The notes beneath the pieces are model-generated. The model was not told where the DNA came from and did no database searches. It saw nothing but the letters and a program-made list of their open reading frames with translations. Shown here piece by piece: positions 49,151-60,544 of a stretch of 64,000 bases of DNA. Numbering within the stretch: position 1 is the first letter of the stretch; every line of letters starts with the position of its first letter. The stretch spans positions 49,223,143 through 49,287,142 of the forward strand of contig CALNVZ010003433.1 in assembly GCA_940671915.1 (NCBI GenBank), given 5' to 3'. The DNA comes from Paracentrotus lividus. Lineage: Eukaryota > Echinodermata > Echinoidea > Camarodonta > Echinidae. The translations under genes were made by a program, and so were the position numbers.

Positions 49151-51469
49151 GTAACAAAAGTTGTTTCGGTAACTGTTATAGTCACATTTTTTAACTACTG
49201 CGGTTTAACCTTAGAACCTAAACCGCCAAGACCGCCATCAGCTTACTCATTAAACCGTCCAAACTGCCCCTGTTTTATGCACGCTATAGTCGTCGATAAT
49301 ATCCAATAGTGCTTTAAATATGACATATTTGTTGTGCATTACCCATGGGATGTGTGCTGTCCGAGTTCTGCCCTAAAAAAAGTATGTTTTTACGGAAAAA
49401 AAAATTATTGAATGACCCTGGATGCAAATCACATCAAAACCTTTTCCGTCAGGGATGTAAGCTGACACTTTTCATATAGTTTAGGACAAAGGGTTAACAT
49501 CCTTAGATGATCATAGTAATTAATGATTTAAAGTAGTAAAAGTCATACAATATATCTATTTCTATTTTATATCTTGTATTTAAAAATATGATGAGTTAAG
49601 TAAATTGTGAAAGCAATATTTATCCATACAAATAAATAAATGAAATGAAATATTATAAACTATAGTATATATTTACAGAAATACTTTTAAACATTTCCAA
49701 ATAAATCTCGGTGGGAACTTCTCGGCCGTTTTAATTGGTAAGGTGAATGAAACGTTACATACATGTTCAAGTATATATAAAGAGTTTCATACCCACAATT
49801 TTTTTGTGCCAATTTGAAATATTTGCTGATTTTAAAGTCAATAAAGAAAATAGAAATTCTTTTCATTTTTAAAAAAAAACACAACCCTGATCTTGAGACT
49901 TTGGGCATACATTTGAGAAAGTTATCTCTTTTGTATTAAAATGTGGCCTTACCTGGAAAATTGAAAATATTGGTGATTAACCCATTGTAATTAAACTTTT
50001 GATTAGGAATAAACCATGTTCATGGGAAATACATGTAAGTCAAATGCTTGTTTTGTATACAATGTACAGTCCTTGAGCAGAATGACTGTGAATAATAAGC
50101 ATGACTCATGCTATCTACAAATCAATATTGATATACTCTATAAGTAAATTGGATTTCCGTCTGACATTAAACACCAGTTGTTTCCATTATTATTTGTCTC
50201 TAGCTCAAAACATGATTGAAAAGGAACATACATTGTACATTCTGATGTGATATTTTGTTTTTGTCCTACATGTTAAGGAAGTAGGCAAATAAGGAAAAGT
50301 GGATACAAATTTGGAAATGATTATTATTTTATAGAAACTGTTCATTTATTTTTGCAAAGTTGACTTCTCAATTTTGCCACTACTTCTCAAAGAATATTGA
50401 ATTGCAAACTGGGTTGGAATGCTTACAGTAGTCCAAATTTGGTCATTCAATGTTGCCCCCCCCCCTCCCCTGCCCAGAAACCTTTAGGCCCCAGAGACAG
50501 TAACCTTAAAGTTGTTAATAATATTAATCATTTCTTCAAAATTTGGTGCCCCCAAGGGTCTAATCTGGTTGCCCGGGCCACAGGGCACATGATAATATTG
50601 AGATTGGATAAGGTTTGGGTAATAATATTCCTTCTTCCATGGTTTATCAAAAGACAGTTATTCTTTGGGGGATATAATAATTGTTAATTTCATACTTCTT
50701 CAGGATGGTTTTTAATTGCGAAAAATCCTCTAGACATTCATGAACTCCTTCCTTACATGCTGCCTCATCTTACCAACCATTCAGATGATGTTTCTGATAA
50801 ATATATATGTTCTTTGACATACTACTAGCAGCGGCCTTGGTGCTTCAGGGCCCTCAAACTGCTGCGACTGTCAATGAATTGACAATGAATTATGACCCAG
50901 TAATGTAGCCTACACTTAAATGTACATATAATAGAATGATCTGGGAATGCTTTTAAAAAAACAGTTAGGTTGGAACCTGTGAATGATCTGTTTAGTTTGT
51001 GAGCCAAGAAGTGTTTGTGAATTGAAAAGGAAACAATTGAATTGTGTTAAAACAGAAATCATCAGATCAGCAAAAGTGTTAGAAAGTTCAGAGCATTTGA
51101 AAGTTGACACCAAGATCCTCCAATTGCAATTTGCCACCAATGATGTTTTGTGAACTACTACATTACTCATTATTTTTGTGCATTTCACTAAAAGTATACC
51201 TGGTATTATAATTTTCAGCACCTACAATATATATATTCTATAAGGGATCATATTTATTTTTAACATTTCATGTAGTACATGTACATGTAGTTGTCTATAC
51301 TATATCACAAACTTGACCATGTTGTTTGCCATTCAGAGATATTCAATGTCATCAGTAATCAAATATTGGCCATACTCCATAACATTACTGCCACTGATAC
51401 TGTTTCAAACTGATGTCTGTTATAATAGAGGATTTAATGCTCTTGCCAGACCTAATTACATTGAGCTGT
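49151..51469. other. Unassigned non-coding stretch
   Basis: AT-rich, with no recognised exon. A C-run lies at 50456-50470. A few short frames occur on both strands, none with splice context or known similarity. Confidence 0.4.
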
Positions 51470-52035
51470 AAGAGTTAATAAGATGAGGGAGTGATAGTAA
51501 ACATGTCTCTCTCTGCTTAGACCTTATCAACATTGAGATAGATAATAGATGGGAGGATAGTAAAACATTGCATCTCCTTGCTCCTATCAACATTTGAGTG
51601 ATGTTTAATAAGATGAGGGACGATAGTAAACATGCATCTCCTTGCCGTTCAACCATTATCAATACGATGAATGATGTAATATAGATGAGGGAGGATAGTA
51701 AACATGCTCCCTGCTCAGACCTATCATTACATTGATTGATGTTAATAAATGAGGGAGGAAGTAACACATGCATTTCCTTGCTCAGACCTAATCAAACATT
51801 GAGATTGATGTTATAAGATTGAGGAGGATAGGTTTTAAACCATTTTGCAATTTCTTACCTTCTCAGATCTAATCAACATTTTGATGACTCGACTGTTAAT
51901 AAAGATGAGGAGGATAGTTAAACATGCATCTCCTTTGCTCAGACCTTATTCAAACATTGAGATGATGTTAATAAGATGAGGGAGGATAGTAAACATGCAT
52001 CTCCTTTCTCAGACCTAATCAAACATTGAGATGGT
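51470..52035. repeat. Minisatellite of ~70 bp units, about 8 copies
   Basis: The unit contains TTAATAAGATGAGGGAGGAT, AGTAAACATGCATCTCCTTG, CTCAGACCTAATCAAACATT and GAGATTGATG. Markers recur at about 51492, 51556, 51622, 51694, 51759, 51828, 51914 and 51987. Units differ chiefly by one- or two-base gaps. Confidence 0.9.
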
Positions 52036-52724
52036 TTACTCAGTAAACATTGCTCTATTTGATATGATAATCACCCATTCTTGGGTCAAACACTGAAGAT
52101 GTCCTCCTTGTGGGGAAGGGTTGTGTCAGGCATGTACATGGCATGTGTCTTCTTTCATAGGCATACGTGTAGGATGTAGATCTGATAAATTTATTTTAAT
52201 GATTCCATAACATTTTTCTCCAGCAACAATTACTCCACAGTAAATTCCATACACTAATTGTACATGACTAACTTCAACTCATCTCAATCCAACGTCATAG
52301 ACAAAATAAAGCCCGGAGATAATGTTGCAGGAACACATTTCATGTCACCATTTCAATCCGTCTTGGATGGTTCAAAATAAGAGTTTGAAAATAGATCTAG
52401 GTAAAAGGGGTCTTATTCGCCGGATATCACAGAGTGAAACCAGAAAAATTAATGAACATACAGCTAATATTGAGAAAGACAATGGTTTACTTTTTATTAT
52501 GCTGTCAATTCAATCATGAACCAGAAAGTGGAAAGGTTCTATTCAAACTTTAAGTTGAGACTTAGAACTCTGTTACATCTATTTTTAAAGCTACTTCACA
52601 CTGGTTGCATTCAAGGTACAAAATGAGCTTGGAAAATAGGTGTAAATGTGGCAAGCTAAGTAAGTTTTAATCAAATATATTTTTCTCTGTCACAGCTTTA
52701 GTTGAGTTTTAATTCATGTAAGAT

Positions 52725-52825
52725 GAAGGGTTAGGGTTAGGATTGTGATTTGGTTTATTTTAGTTGTAGGGTTAGTGTATTTAGTCCAGGGCTAAAGTTA
52801 GCCATTCAATTAGTGTTAGGGTTTG
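52725..52825. repeat. Short degenerate TTAGGG-type stretch
   Basis: GGGTTAGGGTTAGG occurs near 52729, with further isolated GGGTTAG or TTAGGG words to about 52820. It is too short and irregular to be a telomere. It could be an interstitial telomere-like trace. Confidence 0.4.
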
Positions 52826-52889
52826 CCTAAACAAGCGTGACCCACCTGTTCAACCCAACTTACATATAATAGGCAAACTATTTACTTCA

Positions 52890-55800
52890 ATAGAACTATA
52901 CATTTGCCTACCATTGCTATTTGACCTCAAATCGCCACAAACCGAAATTTACACCGAAATTTTTGCCCTATCATCGCCTATTACCCCCTCACCCCCTCCA
53001 GTTGAATAGGCGCCCTCCATTGACGAGGATGCGGCCGAAAGCGATCCTATACACTTCCTCTAATCTCTTCGCCTCCGCTCGAGATAAGTCGTGTATTTTT
53101 TCCGCGCCAAAAATAGGTGTTTGTCTCCCTTTGGGACTTCCTTGCGGTGTTTGCGAGGATTATATTGCTCAGGATAATCTTTTGAGTATTCTGAGCTCTC
53201 CTTTTTGGTCTTGGTCTTTTGGTTTTACCAGAGATTTGATAGTTTTTATCTCTCGGTGAGTCGTATATTTACAGCTCTCTCTTCCCCGTAGACTTCGTTA
53301 CGTTCATTAACATGCGTGTATGTTATACGTGTCGTGGTTACGTTTGAGTGTTGTGTGTGTTGTGGCGACAGAGTTTTTGTGCTCCGCTTCTTTGATACGA
53401 CCCGCCTATTTACCACCCTTTTTGTGTATTAACACTTTTTCACTCTCTTTTTATTTTACAGATTCACATGTCTAATTCTTCGTCGGCGCCCGCTTCATAT
53501 AAAATGGAAGCGGGGGAAGAATTAGCAGACAAGGCGTGTGTTTTCTTCGGAGAATCCCCCTTCAGGGGGTGAGAGCGTTCGTTTCGAGGAGGCGTTGGAC
53601 GCTCGTCCTTGCCGCCTCTCACCACCTCGAACTTCGGTGATATTATTGGGTCGAAAACGCGGCGGAGCAAAACCTCGCTGCTCGGCGCGCTTACCGTGCG
53701 GTCCTCAGAGTAAACGGGACCGTTGATGACCGACCAGGTTGGCGCGTCCAGGCACAATGACTGGATCATGCGGCCCTCGTCGTCCGGAATGCCGATAATC
53801 GCTTTGGCCACGTTCGATCAAAACGGGAGATCTAAAACGGTACTACATCGGTTTCACAACCGGTGGCCGGTTCAGCTGGTTAACTCAGTTCTGGCTGAAG
53901 GCGCCGGGTTTCATTCTCTCACGGCCCGAATCCCATTGTGCTCTGGCTTTCGCCTGGCATAACCGGAGATCGAGCTCGGTTTCTATATCGATGTTTGTCC
54001 GGACCGGATATCGGCCGTACCCTTAACTGAGGTAAATCGGATCCGCAAGTCGGGTTTCCGTACCGGTTTTGGGGGTGAAGTACCGTGTCACGACGGACCT
54101 ATATATCCTCGGATAGTAGGCCGCTGGTTGTTCGGTTACTCGACATAGCCGGAATGACAGCTCAGAGCCTTCGCTCTGGTTACTTGTCGGCGGATATTCC
54201 GGCGAACGGGACTTCCCTAGACCATATCCGGTCCGCGCACCTTTGGTGGGGGGGGTCCGTCTCTCTCCTCCGTTTTCATACGGACATCGGCGCCCGTTCC
54301 TTGAACTGAGGTAAATCGGATCCGCAAGTCGGTTTCCGTACCGTTTTGGTGGGGAGTGTATACCGTCCAATGCGGACGTGTATCCTCGATAGTAGGCCGC
54401 ACGTTGGTTCCTCACTAGCCGCTGCTGACACGTTCAAAGCCGTCGCTTTGTTACTGTTGTCGCGGATATCCGGCAGAGCGGGACGTCCCGATCCATATCC
54501 GTATCGCCCACCCTTTGGTGGGGGGGAGGGGGTCCGTCTCTCTCCTTTTCATACGGATATCGGCGCCGTTCCTAACTGAGGTAATTCGGATCCGCAGGTC
54601 GGTTTCCTCGTACCCGGTTTTGGAGAGTGTATAACTTGCTTCCAATGCGGACCTGTATCCCTCTGATAGTAGGACCGCACATTGGTTCCTCACTAGCGCG
54701 GCTGACACGTCCAAAGCCGTCCGCTTTGTTTTCTTGTCAGCGGTATCCGGTAAAGCGGACGTCCCGACGATATCCGGTCACCACCTTTGGTGGCGGGGGT
54801 CTGTCTCTCTCTGGTTTATTCTCGGAAGTGTGTCCCCTTCCTTTTCGGATACTACGCGTCGGTGAGGCGTGAAGGTTTTCGGATCCCGTCTCCGTTTTCT
54901 TTCGGAACCAGGGTCCGTTAAAGGCCGGGCGTTTCTTTTTGAAACCTACACCCCGTCTCTCCAAGTCGGTTTCCTTTCGGATCGCACCGCATCTGAGGCG
55001 GGCCCTTCCGTAGTGAAGCCGTCGTAGACTTGCTTTTCCGGAATCCGATCTGGTTCCCGCAGGGATACAGTGCCCCTTTACAGGCGGGCACTTCGGTTTC
55101 AGAGCGACTTCGTTCGTTGCCCGAATCCGGATCCCCGGTTTTTCGATAGGAACTCTGTCCCCCTCAGGTTGACACTTCCTTTTCGGGTAGAACATCAACT
55201 CTCGGATGCCATTCGGGTAGTTGGGTGTACCTCGGAGTTTCGCAAGTGGTTAAGCGTTACGTCACCACTTCCGATTCACCTCTATGGGTGGTTCCCGCAC
55301 CCTCCTTGTGAGGAGCTGGATGCTTCCTCGTCAGAACGATGAGATCTTTTCGGTGTTGATTCTCACGACTCATGTTTTGAATTCTCATCTGACTCTTGTA
55401 CCGCCTTTCGTTTGGTTTTTGATACGCGGGATCCCTCCCGGGTTAATACTTCGTTGGATATTTGTGTCAGACAAAGTTGTACCTGAAGTCGTTGTAGAGC
55501 TTCCTGTGACGAAGCGAGTCAACAGGCTTATTCCCTTTCTTTCGTTCGCGAGGTCGGAAGTGACCCCTGAAACTTCGGAGGGGCGTTAAGTTTTCTTTTC
55601 GGTTAGGTTCGAAGCTATTTACGTCTTCAGCTTTGAGCAGGATTACCTTTTGTAATCTGACTAATCCGTTTTGACTTTCATCCACGAGTTGGGCCTTTCT
55701 CCGCCAGTTCGGGGTCGAGATTCTCTGGCCCCTAGAGAGTTTTCTTCTCTCTTGTTTTCCTCAGTTTGCGGCTACATCCTCCTTGCTGGATAATGCCCGT

Positions 55801-56030
55801 AGAGTTCATATGCTTGAAGACTCTTCATATCAAGCAATCCCTCATCCCGGATATGGTCAGGAGTTTGACGTGACCTCCCCCTTCCTTTATCGGGACGCAA
55901 CTTGGCAGACGTTTTGCAATTTGAAGTTGACTCACGTTAGAAGGCCCAGGAATTGTCTACATTTCTTAGAGATGTTCGTCAGGCCCCATCGTCTTTTAAT
56001 TAAATGCGTAATATATTTGTTGAGATAATA
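52890..56030 (+). mobile_element. Second DIRS-like element, 3'-truncated and broken
   Basis: The left end (TTTGCCTACCATTGCTATTT, then CCGAAATTTTTGCCC, GGCGCCC and GACGAGGATGCGGCC) aligns in order with the left terminal repeat of the element at 6726. It is therefore a related DIRS-like family. No internal complementary region and no right inverted repeat follow before about 56030, so the 3' part is missing. The interior is GC-richer than the surroundings. It carries many interruptions (well over five) and a tandem array. No RT, RNase H or recombinase stretch was recognised with confidence. The right limit is approximate, set where base composition changes. Confidence 0.6.
54000..54835. repeat. 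275-bp tandem array inside the second DIRS-like element
   Basis: Three units start at about 54008, 54284 and 54556, each with GATATCGGCGCCGTTCC, AACTGAGGTAAATCGGATCC, GCAAGTCGGTTTCCGTACC, a TAGTAGGCCGC block and CCTTTGGTGGGGGGG. Spacings are 276 and 272 bp, and the third unit fades after about 54800. Confidence 0.85.
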
Positions 56031-56039
56031 AGCAAAGAA

Positions 56040-57150
56040 TTAATACCACAGAATATGCACCTTGTGACACAATGGAATAACCATGACGTCATCGTTAGCC
56101 TGTGAGCAATGACGTAATTCCTCTACACAATCGCGATCGTGGGGAGAAGCGAGATGAGACGATCGGAGCTATATGGAAGTTTGAAGACATAGATGTCTAG
56201 TGAAAGATGATAAAGCAAACTCACAAAGAAATTTATAAACAATTCTACTTACATACTTCTCGGCATATAGGCCTATACCGACTGATTTTTGTTTAAATTG
56301 TAGGGCAAAACCGAATTCATGAGACGGTAATGTGCAAAGTGAAGCGCGAATGCGAACACCAGCATATAGCTAGCTAGCCAGGCCAACCGCGCCGGCGGCA
56401 AGCGCAGACCGAATCCGCTAGCGACTCGGTTTTTCAAGAGCCGGCCGCATCACACGCGGAAGAATATCTTAACCTGTTGGAGACGAGCTGATTTGGCTAC
56501 AACACACATTTCCCATAGACCTCAGCCCGAATATATCCGGGCTCAGTCCCCAACGGGTTAATAACACGAACGATTAGCGTCCGCTACGCGATTGACCGGT
56601 GAGCATATCTCGATCAAAATTCATATTATTTATCTTGAAATTAACATATAAGTCTATCGTATCATTTAGAGGGCAGTTACATATTTTGGAGAATGAGTAT
56701 GATCATAGATCTACTCTTATAAACATTTACGTTTCGAAAATTGATCGAATGCACACCACAGCAACTAGCTGATTTCCATACCGTAACAGTCATGACAGTC
56801 AGTATTATTGACTTTGTTTCGCCACGGTCTTGAACGAAGCCAAGGCGGTAAAATTGTCTTAAAATGCTACAAATAAGAATATTCTAACAATGTAGAGGCA
56901 TATCATTGACTGTATGACATTGCTTCATTATTATTCCTTTTTTAAAATCATTCACATAAAATCAATAACAATAAAATAAAAGTTCTGACACGCAAGTAGA
57001 TTCATATAAATGTGTCAGCGTGTACACAATACATGCCTTGTGTTTACTTCGCCAAGACCGAACTCCCGTCTGTGACGTCGACGGAGAGAACACTACTCTT
57101 AGTACGCATCCCCGGGGAGCGAACTCGGAATTATGGGTACGGGTACATTG
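56040..57150. promoter_or_regulatory. GC-richer, CpG-containing tract with CRE motifs; possible promoter
   Basis: This tract is richer in CpG than its flanks (for example 56380-56460). It holds a perfect CRE, TGACGTCA, at 56084, TGACGTAA at 56110 and TGACGTCG at 57073. It lies 2-3 kb upstream of the first RIPOR-type exon. A 93-bp MITE sits in it at 56469-56561. No exon or transcript start can be shown. It may also be unrecognised repeat sequence next to the truncated retroelement. Confidence 0.25.
56469..56561. mobile_element. 93-bp TTAA-bounded MITE
   Basis: TTAACCTGTTGGAG at the left and CCCCAACGGGTTAA at the right are inverted repeats that include TTAA, as in piggyBac-type insertions. The interior holds CAGCCCGAATATATCCGGGCTC, a small hairpin. 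Confidence 0.6.
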
Positions 57151-57393
57151 TTAAAATTCATTATTTTAAACTTATTTTGGGGGGTTGAAACGCCACTCAG
57201 TTTTTTGGGGGGGTTGTAAGGATGCTATTAATGTAAATATCTCAATATTTTGGATCGTCTTCTTAATTCAACTTTAAGCGCGCAATCGAACACTCCCAAT
57301 ACATGCATAAGAAAGTATGCTCATATATTCGCCTCTGCCGATCTTTGCGCGAAATCCGCGAAAATAAATGTACCGCGAATATTTCCACAAGTA

Positions 57394-58056
57394 CAGTGTG
57401 TCCCACAAAAAATGCTAATGGCCCTTTAGATGGGTATAATATTGAAACTACAATATTGTATTATATCACTGTAAAGTGCAACTCATTACCATTCTAATGA
57501 TATGTCCCTCAGCTCGCATCGCTGAACCCGGTTGTTCTGAAAAAGTCTTGCAAAATTGTGAATGTTCACTTTCATGTTTCTTGAGATGCATTATTCAAAT
57601 GTGTCTAAAAGGAAACCCAACTTTGATCATCAATGAGCGTGAAAGTGAACCACTCACAATTTTGCTAGACATATTTAAAACAATGGGGTTCAGTGAAACA
57701 TGATATTGGTGAGCTGAGAGAGGTATCATTGAAATGGTAATGAGTTGCACTTTACAGTGATATAAATTTCATAATTACTACTGAAATATTTATCAAAGTA
57801 TTAATGATCAAACTTTGGTTTGTTTTATTTGATACATCCGGGACTACTCAATACAAACTTGGATGGAGAGGTTTCCTGATGTGTAATTACAAAATGCTCA
57901 TATCTTTGTGATTCTTGGACCATATCACATAAAATTTTATCCAGTTGTAGAAAACGAATTGTAGTTTACAGGTGTAAAGCTATAAACAATATTGTATTGT
58001 AATTTTAATATTATATCCATCTAAAGTGCCATTAGCATTTTTTGTGGAACATACTG
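57394..58056. mobile_element. TIR element with CAGTGTGTCCCAC ends and nested internal stem
   Basis: The ends CAGTGTGTCCCACAAAAAAT, then GCTAATGGCCCTTTAGATGG, are inverted repeats for about 60 bp and are flanked by TA on each side (Tc1/mariner-type target). A second pair of inverted arms lies inside (ATATCACTGTAAAGTGCAAC at about 57462 and its complement near 57750). The left flank is the dispersed repeat also seen at 26660-26815, so the element inserted beside or into it. Confidence 0.8.
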
Positions 58057-59078
58057 TACAGTAATGGGATTGTAACTAATTGTAATTTCCAGAACATTCG
58101 ATGATTAATTATTAGTGTAAGCAGTTGAAATGATTCAAACAAATGATATGTATATTGTCTAAAGTGTCATTAATTGAATTTAATGAATATGAAACATGAT
58201 TAACCATGCATGAGACCAAGTTCAAAATATTGAGTGTATGGATGACTGATGATGAAGGTCCTTGTTTGTTTCATAACTACATGTAGGCTAGTCTTCATTC
58301 TAAGACACTGTACAGCCTTGTTTGGTACTGAAATAGGAAGTGTATGTGTACAACTACATGTATTATTGTCTCGTTTTAGTGATACTTTGGCATTATTAAA
58401 GCCAGTATCAACTATATGATATCATATAGGCCTATTACATTATTATTATTTTTTTAATGAAAAACACTGACAAATTTGAATTCATTTCTGTTGGTTCTTG
58501 AATTAAAACAATTTGAATGAAAATAATCATTGACATGCAAGAAAATGTACATGACATGTGATGTACTCACTAAGCCACCAAATAGTCATATTGCAGTCAA
58601 TGGTTTGACCCGAGAAACATGTCAGTGACCTACACCAGCTAATCCAAGCTACTCATGATTAATTTAGGAGGATACATCCAATGATATAGAATAATTGGAT
58701 TTCTTTACTACATCTCTAAACCAATATATCAAAATTGTGTTTCCCTGGAGGCCTATTGTATACAATTAATTGTGGATATGTACAGTAATAGTAGAGAATA
58801 ACTTTGTAAAGTTTCCTGAATTAGTCATCTACATGTACATGTACATGTATTGACAACTGAATTTCTAGTAGGTATGGTGTCCAAAGTAACTATCACTAAT
58901 AGTTTAGAAGATAAGAAGGAAAGTTCACGGTACAACAAGGAAAGTTCACAGTTAACCGTGGGAGATTTTTCCCCAGTGAGCTTTAATACATAATATGCAC
59001 AGAAAAGTATATTTAAATTATTTAATACAATTAAAATGTACGAGTTATTATTATAAATTCTTATTATTTTTGTTGCAG
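58057..59078 (+). other. Sequence immediately upstream of the first RIPOR exon
   Basis: AT-rich, with TACATGTACATGTACATGTA near 58835. No exon was recognised until the TTATTTTTGTTGCAG acceptor. An ATG at 58995 is in frame with the exon but lies upstream of the acceptor, so I treat it as intronic. Confidence 0.5.
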
Positions 59079-59242
59079 GGTCTTCGTGGGTTTAGCAGCC
59101 CGGTAACGCAGCGCAAGCTGCGGGATCGTCGCCGTACACCACAGAGGATGCTCCCGCCTCCTAGTAACACATTGAGAATGCCCAGACAACCCAGACCTGG
59201 CCGTATGGCCGTCATTGTAGATGCTCTTAAGAATGGACTTGT
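59079..59242 (+). CDS. RIPOR (FAM65) family protein, exon A (N-terminal region)
   Basis: The acceptor TTTTTGTTGCAG precedes it and the donor GT|GTAAGT follows. It is 164 nt, enters in phase 0 and leaves with two bases of a codon. It encodes GLRGFSSPVTQRKLRDRRR, a Pro/Arg-rich linker, and MAVIVDALKNGLV. The ALKNGL motif followed by an acidic helix is characteristic of vertebrate RIPOR2 and RIPOR1, where it opens the N-terminal coiled-coil (PL48) region. The GF-S segment also resembles the SFAGFSG segment of RIPOR2. RIPOR proteins bind Rho GTPases and modulate their signalling in polarity, migration and hair-cell stereocilia. The paralogue cannot be assigned, so no symbol is given. There is no in-frame ATG before QRM, so an upstream coding exon is likely. 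Confidence 0.88.
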
Positions 59243-59823
59243 GTAAGTATTAAATCAGTTTTGTTTCCCGGTATCTGTCATTTTTTTCTTTCTTTTTTTT
59301 GGAGGGGGGGGGGGAGATGGTTTTTTAATTTATTTTTTTTCTAAATAAGGATTTCTTTTTGCAGTGTTTATAAATTGGTATGGTTTTCACTAAGGTCTTT
59401 TGAGCTGACCTCAGGATTGATCTGGACTAGCTTGGCAACAAGCTTTTTTACCATTTGGAATTGGCATTAATCACTGAAATATACATGTTAGCATTTTTGT
59501 ATCATATCAAAATGAGACACAAGTCGCCAGCAAAGAGTTAAGGATATCGGTAAAATAATCCCTTTTTGAATACCTTTCCCTTATCATTTTTTATCATTTT
59601 TTTACTCAAACATGAAAGATATTCTTCCCTAAAACTTGATGTTTCATCTTGTTTTGCGGATTTTCTGGACCCTTTGCAGATTGTGCACAGCAAATTGTGT
59701 CTCATTTTAATATGATGAATTGCATTTGGTTGGCCTGAACAATGATCATGACATCACACCTTGGTTTTTCAAATTCTCTTGAGCTCATAATTTTAATATG
59801 TTACTAATGTATACTCATTAACT

Positions 59824-60406
59824 TTAACCCTTTGGGTGCAGACCTGTGCACCACGAGTTTTATCCCTGTGGCGGAGCAATTTCTTGTACACTGACAGTTT
59901 TATAGAAATTTGTCATGTTTTGTGCTTTCATTACTCCTTGCTAACCTAGCGAGAATCAGGAAAAGACTGTTTAATCTCCATATAATACAACTATCTATAC
60001 TATTATAAACATTATTTGTTTTCTATTTATCTCTCTTCTTCTCATTCTCAATCTTTATCTCTCTTTCTCCTCTATTAAGTTGAATATTTTCTTCTTCCCC
60101 TCCGGACGCGTACACCAAAAGTTTAGATCGGGAATTTGTTTTTTATGTCAAAATTTTTGGTAATGTCAAAATGAATTGAATTGTTCTCGATTTTTTTCCA
60201 CATAACTAGGTTATTTCTTTAATGGATATTGGAAATTAATATATCTTTGTAATATTCCTCAAGAATTTAGCCCCTAAAAGCTTGTACAAAGCTGATAAAG
60301 TTTGTCAACATATTAGAGAATTATCTCGGCTTCTGTAGAAGCCCGTCGTCACAGACTGAATACCTCGCTCGGCTTCTGTAGAAGCCTGTCACATCCGAAG
60401 GGTTAA
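59824..60406. mobile_element. piggyBac-like MITE in a RIPOR intron
   Basis: TTAACCCTTTGGGTGC at the left and CATCCGAAGGGTTAA at the right are inverted repeats with the TTAA target included. A subterminal GGCTTCTGTAGAAGCC hairpin occurs twice near the right end. No transposase. It lies between exons A and B and leaves the splice signals intact. Confidence 0.8.
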
Positions 60407-60435
60407 TGATGTACATGTTTATGTTTATGTAACAG

Positions 60436-60544
60436 GGATTCTATTCGAACAAGCAATGAAAAGTTGGAGATGATGAAAGAACATCAAGAAGAAACCAAAG
60501 CCACGGATAAATCAAGACAAGGATTTCATTACAATCTAGATAAG
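60436..60544 (+). CDS. RIPOR (FAM65) family protein, exon B
   Basis: The acceptor TTTATGTAACAG and donor AAG|GTTTGT bound 109 nt. One base completes the Val codon started in exon A, then come 36 codons: DSIRTSNEKLEMMKEHQEE, followed by TKATDKSRQGFHYNLDK. This is the charged helical segment after ALKNGL, ending in the conserved Y-(N/D)-LDK motif of RIPOR proteins. It ends in phase 0. The pattern of charged and hydrophobic residues fits a coiled coil. Reading frame intact. Confidence 0.88.

Noticed and set aside
51470-52035. CRISPR-like array
   Set aside because: The repeats are imperfect and contiguous, with no unique spacers, in a eukaryotic genome. It is a minisatellite.
53464-53811. 115-codon minus-strand frame as a host gene
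   Set aside because: It lies antisense inside the second DIRS-like element, with no similarity recognised and no splice context.
58995-59078. In-frame ATG upstream of RIPOR exon A as translation start
   Set aside because: It lies before a strong pyrimidine tract and CAG acceptor and encodes an AT-driven peptide, so it is more likely intron. A retained-intron start cannot be excluded.
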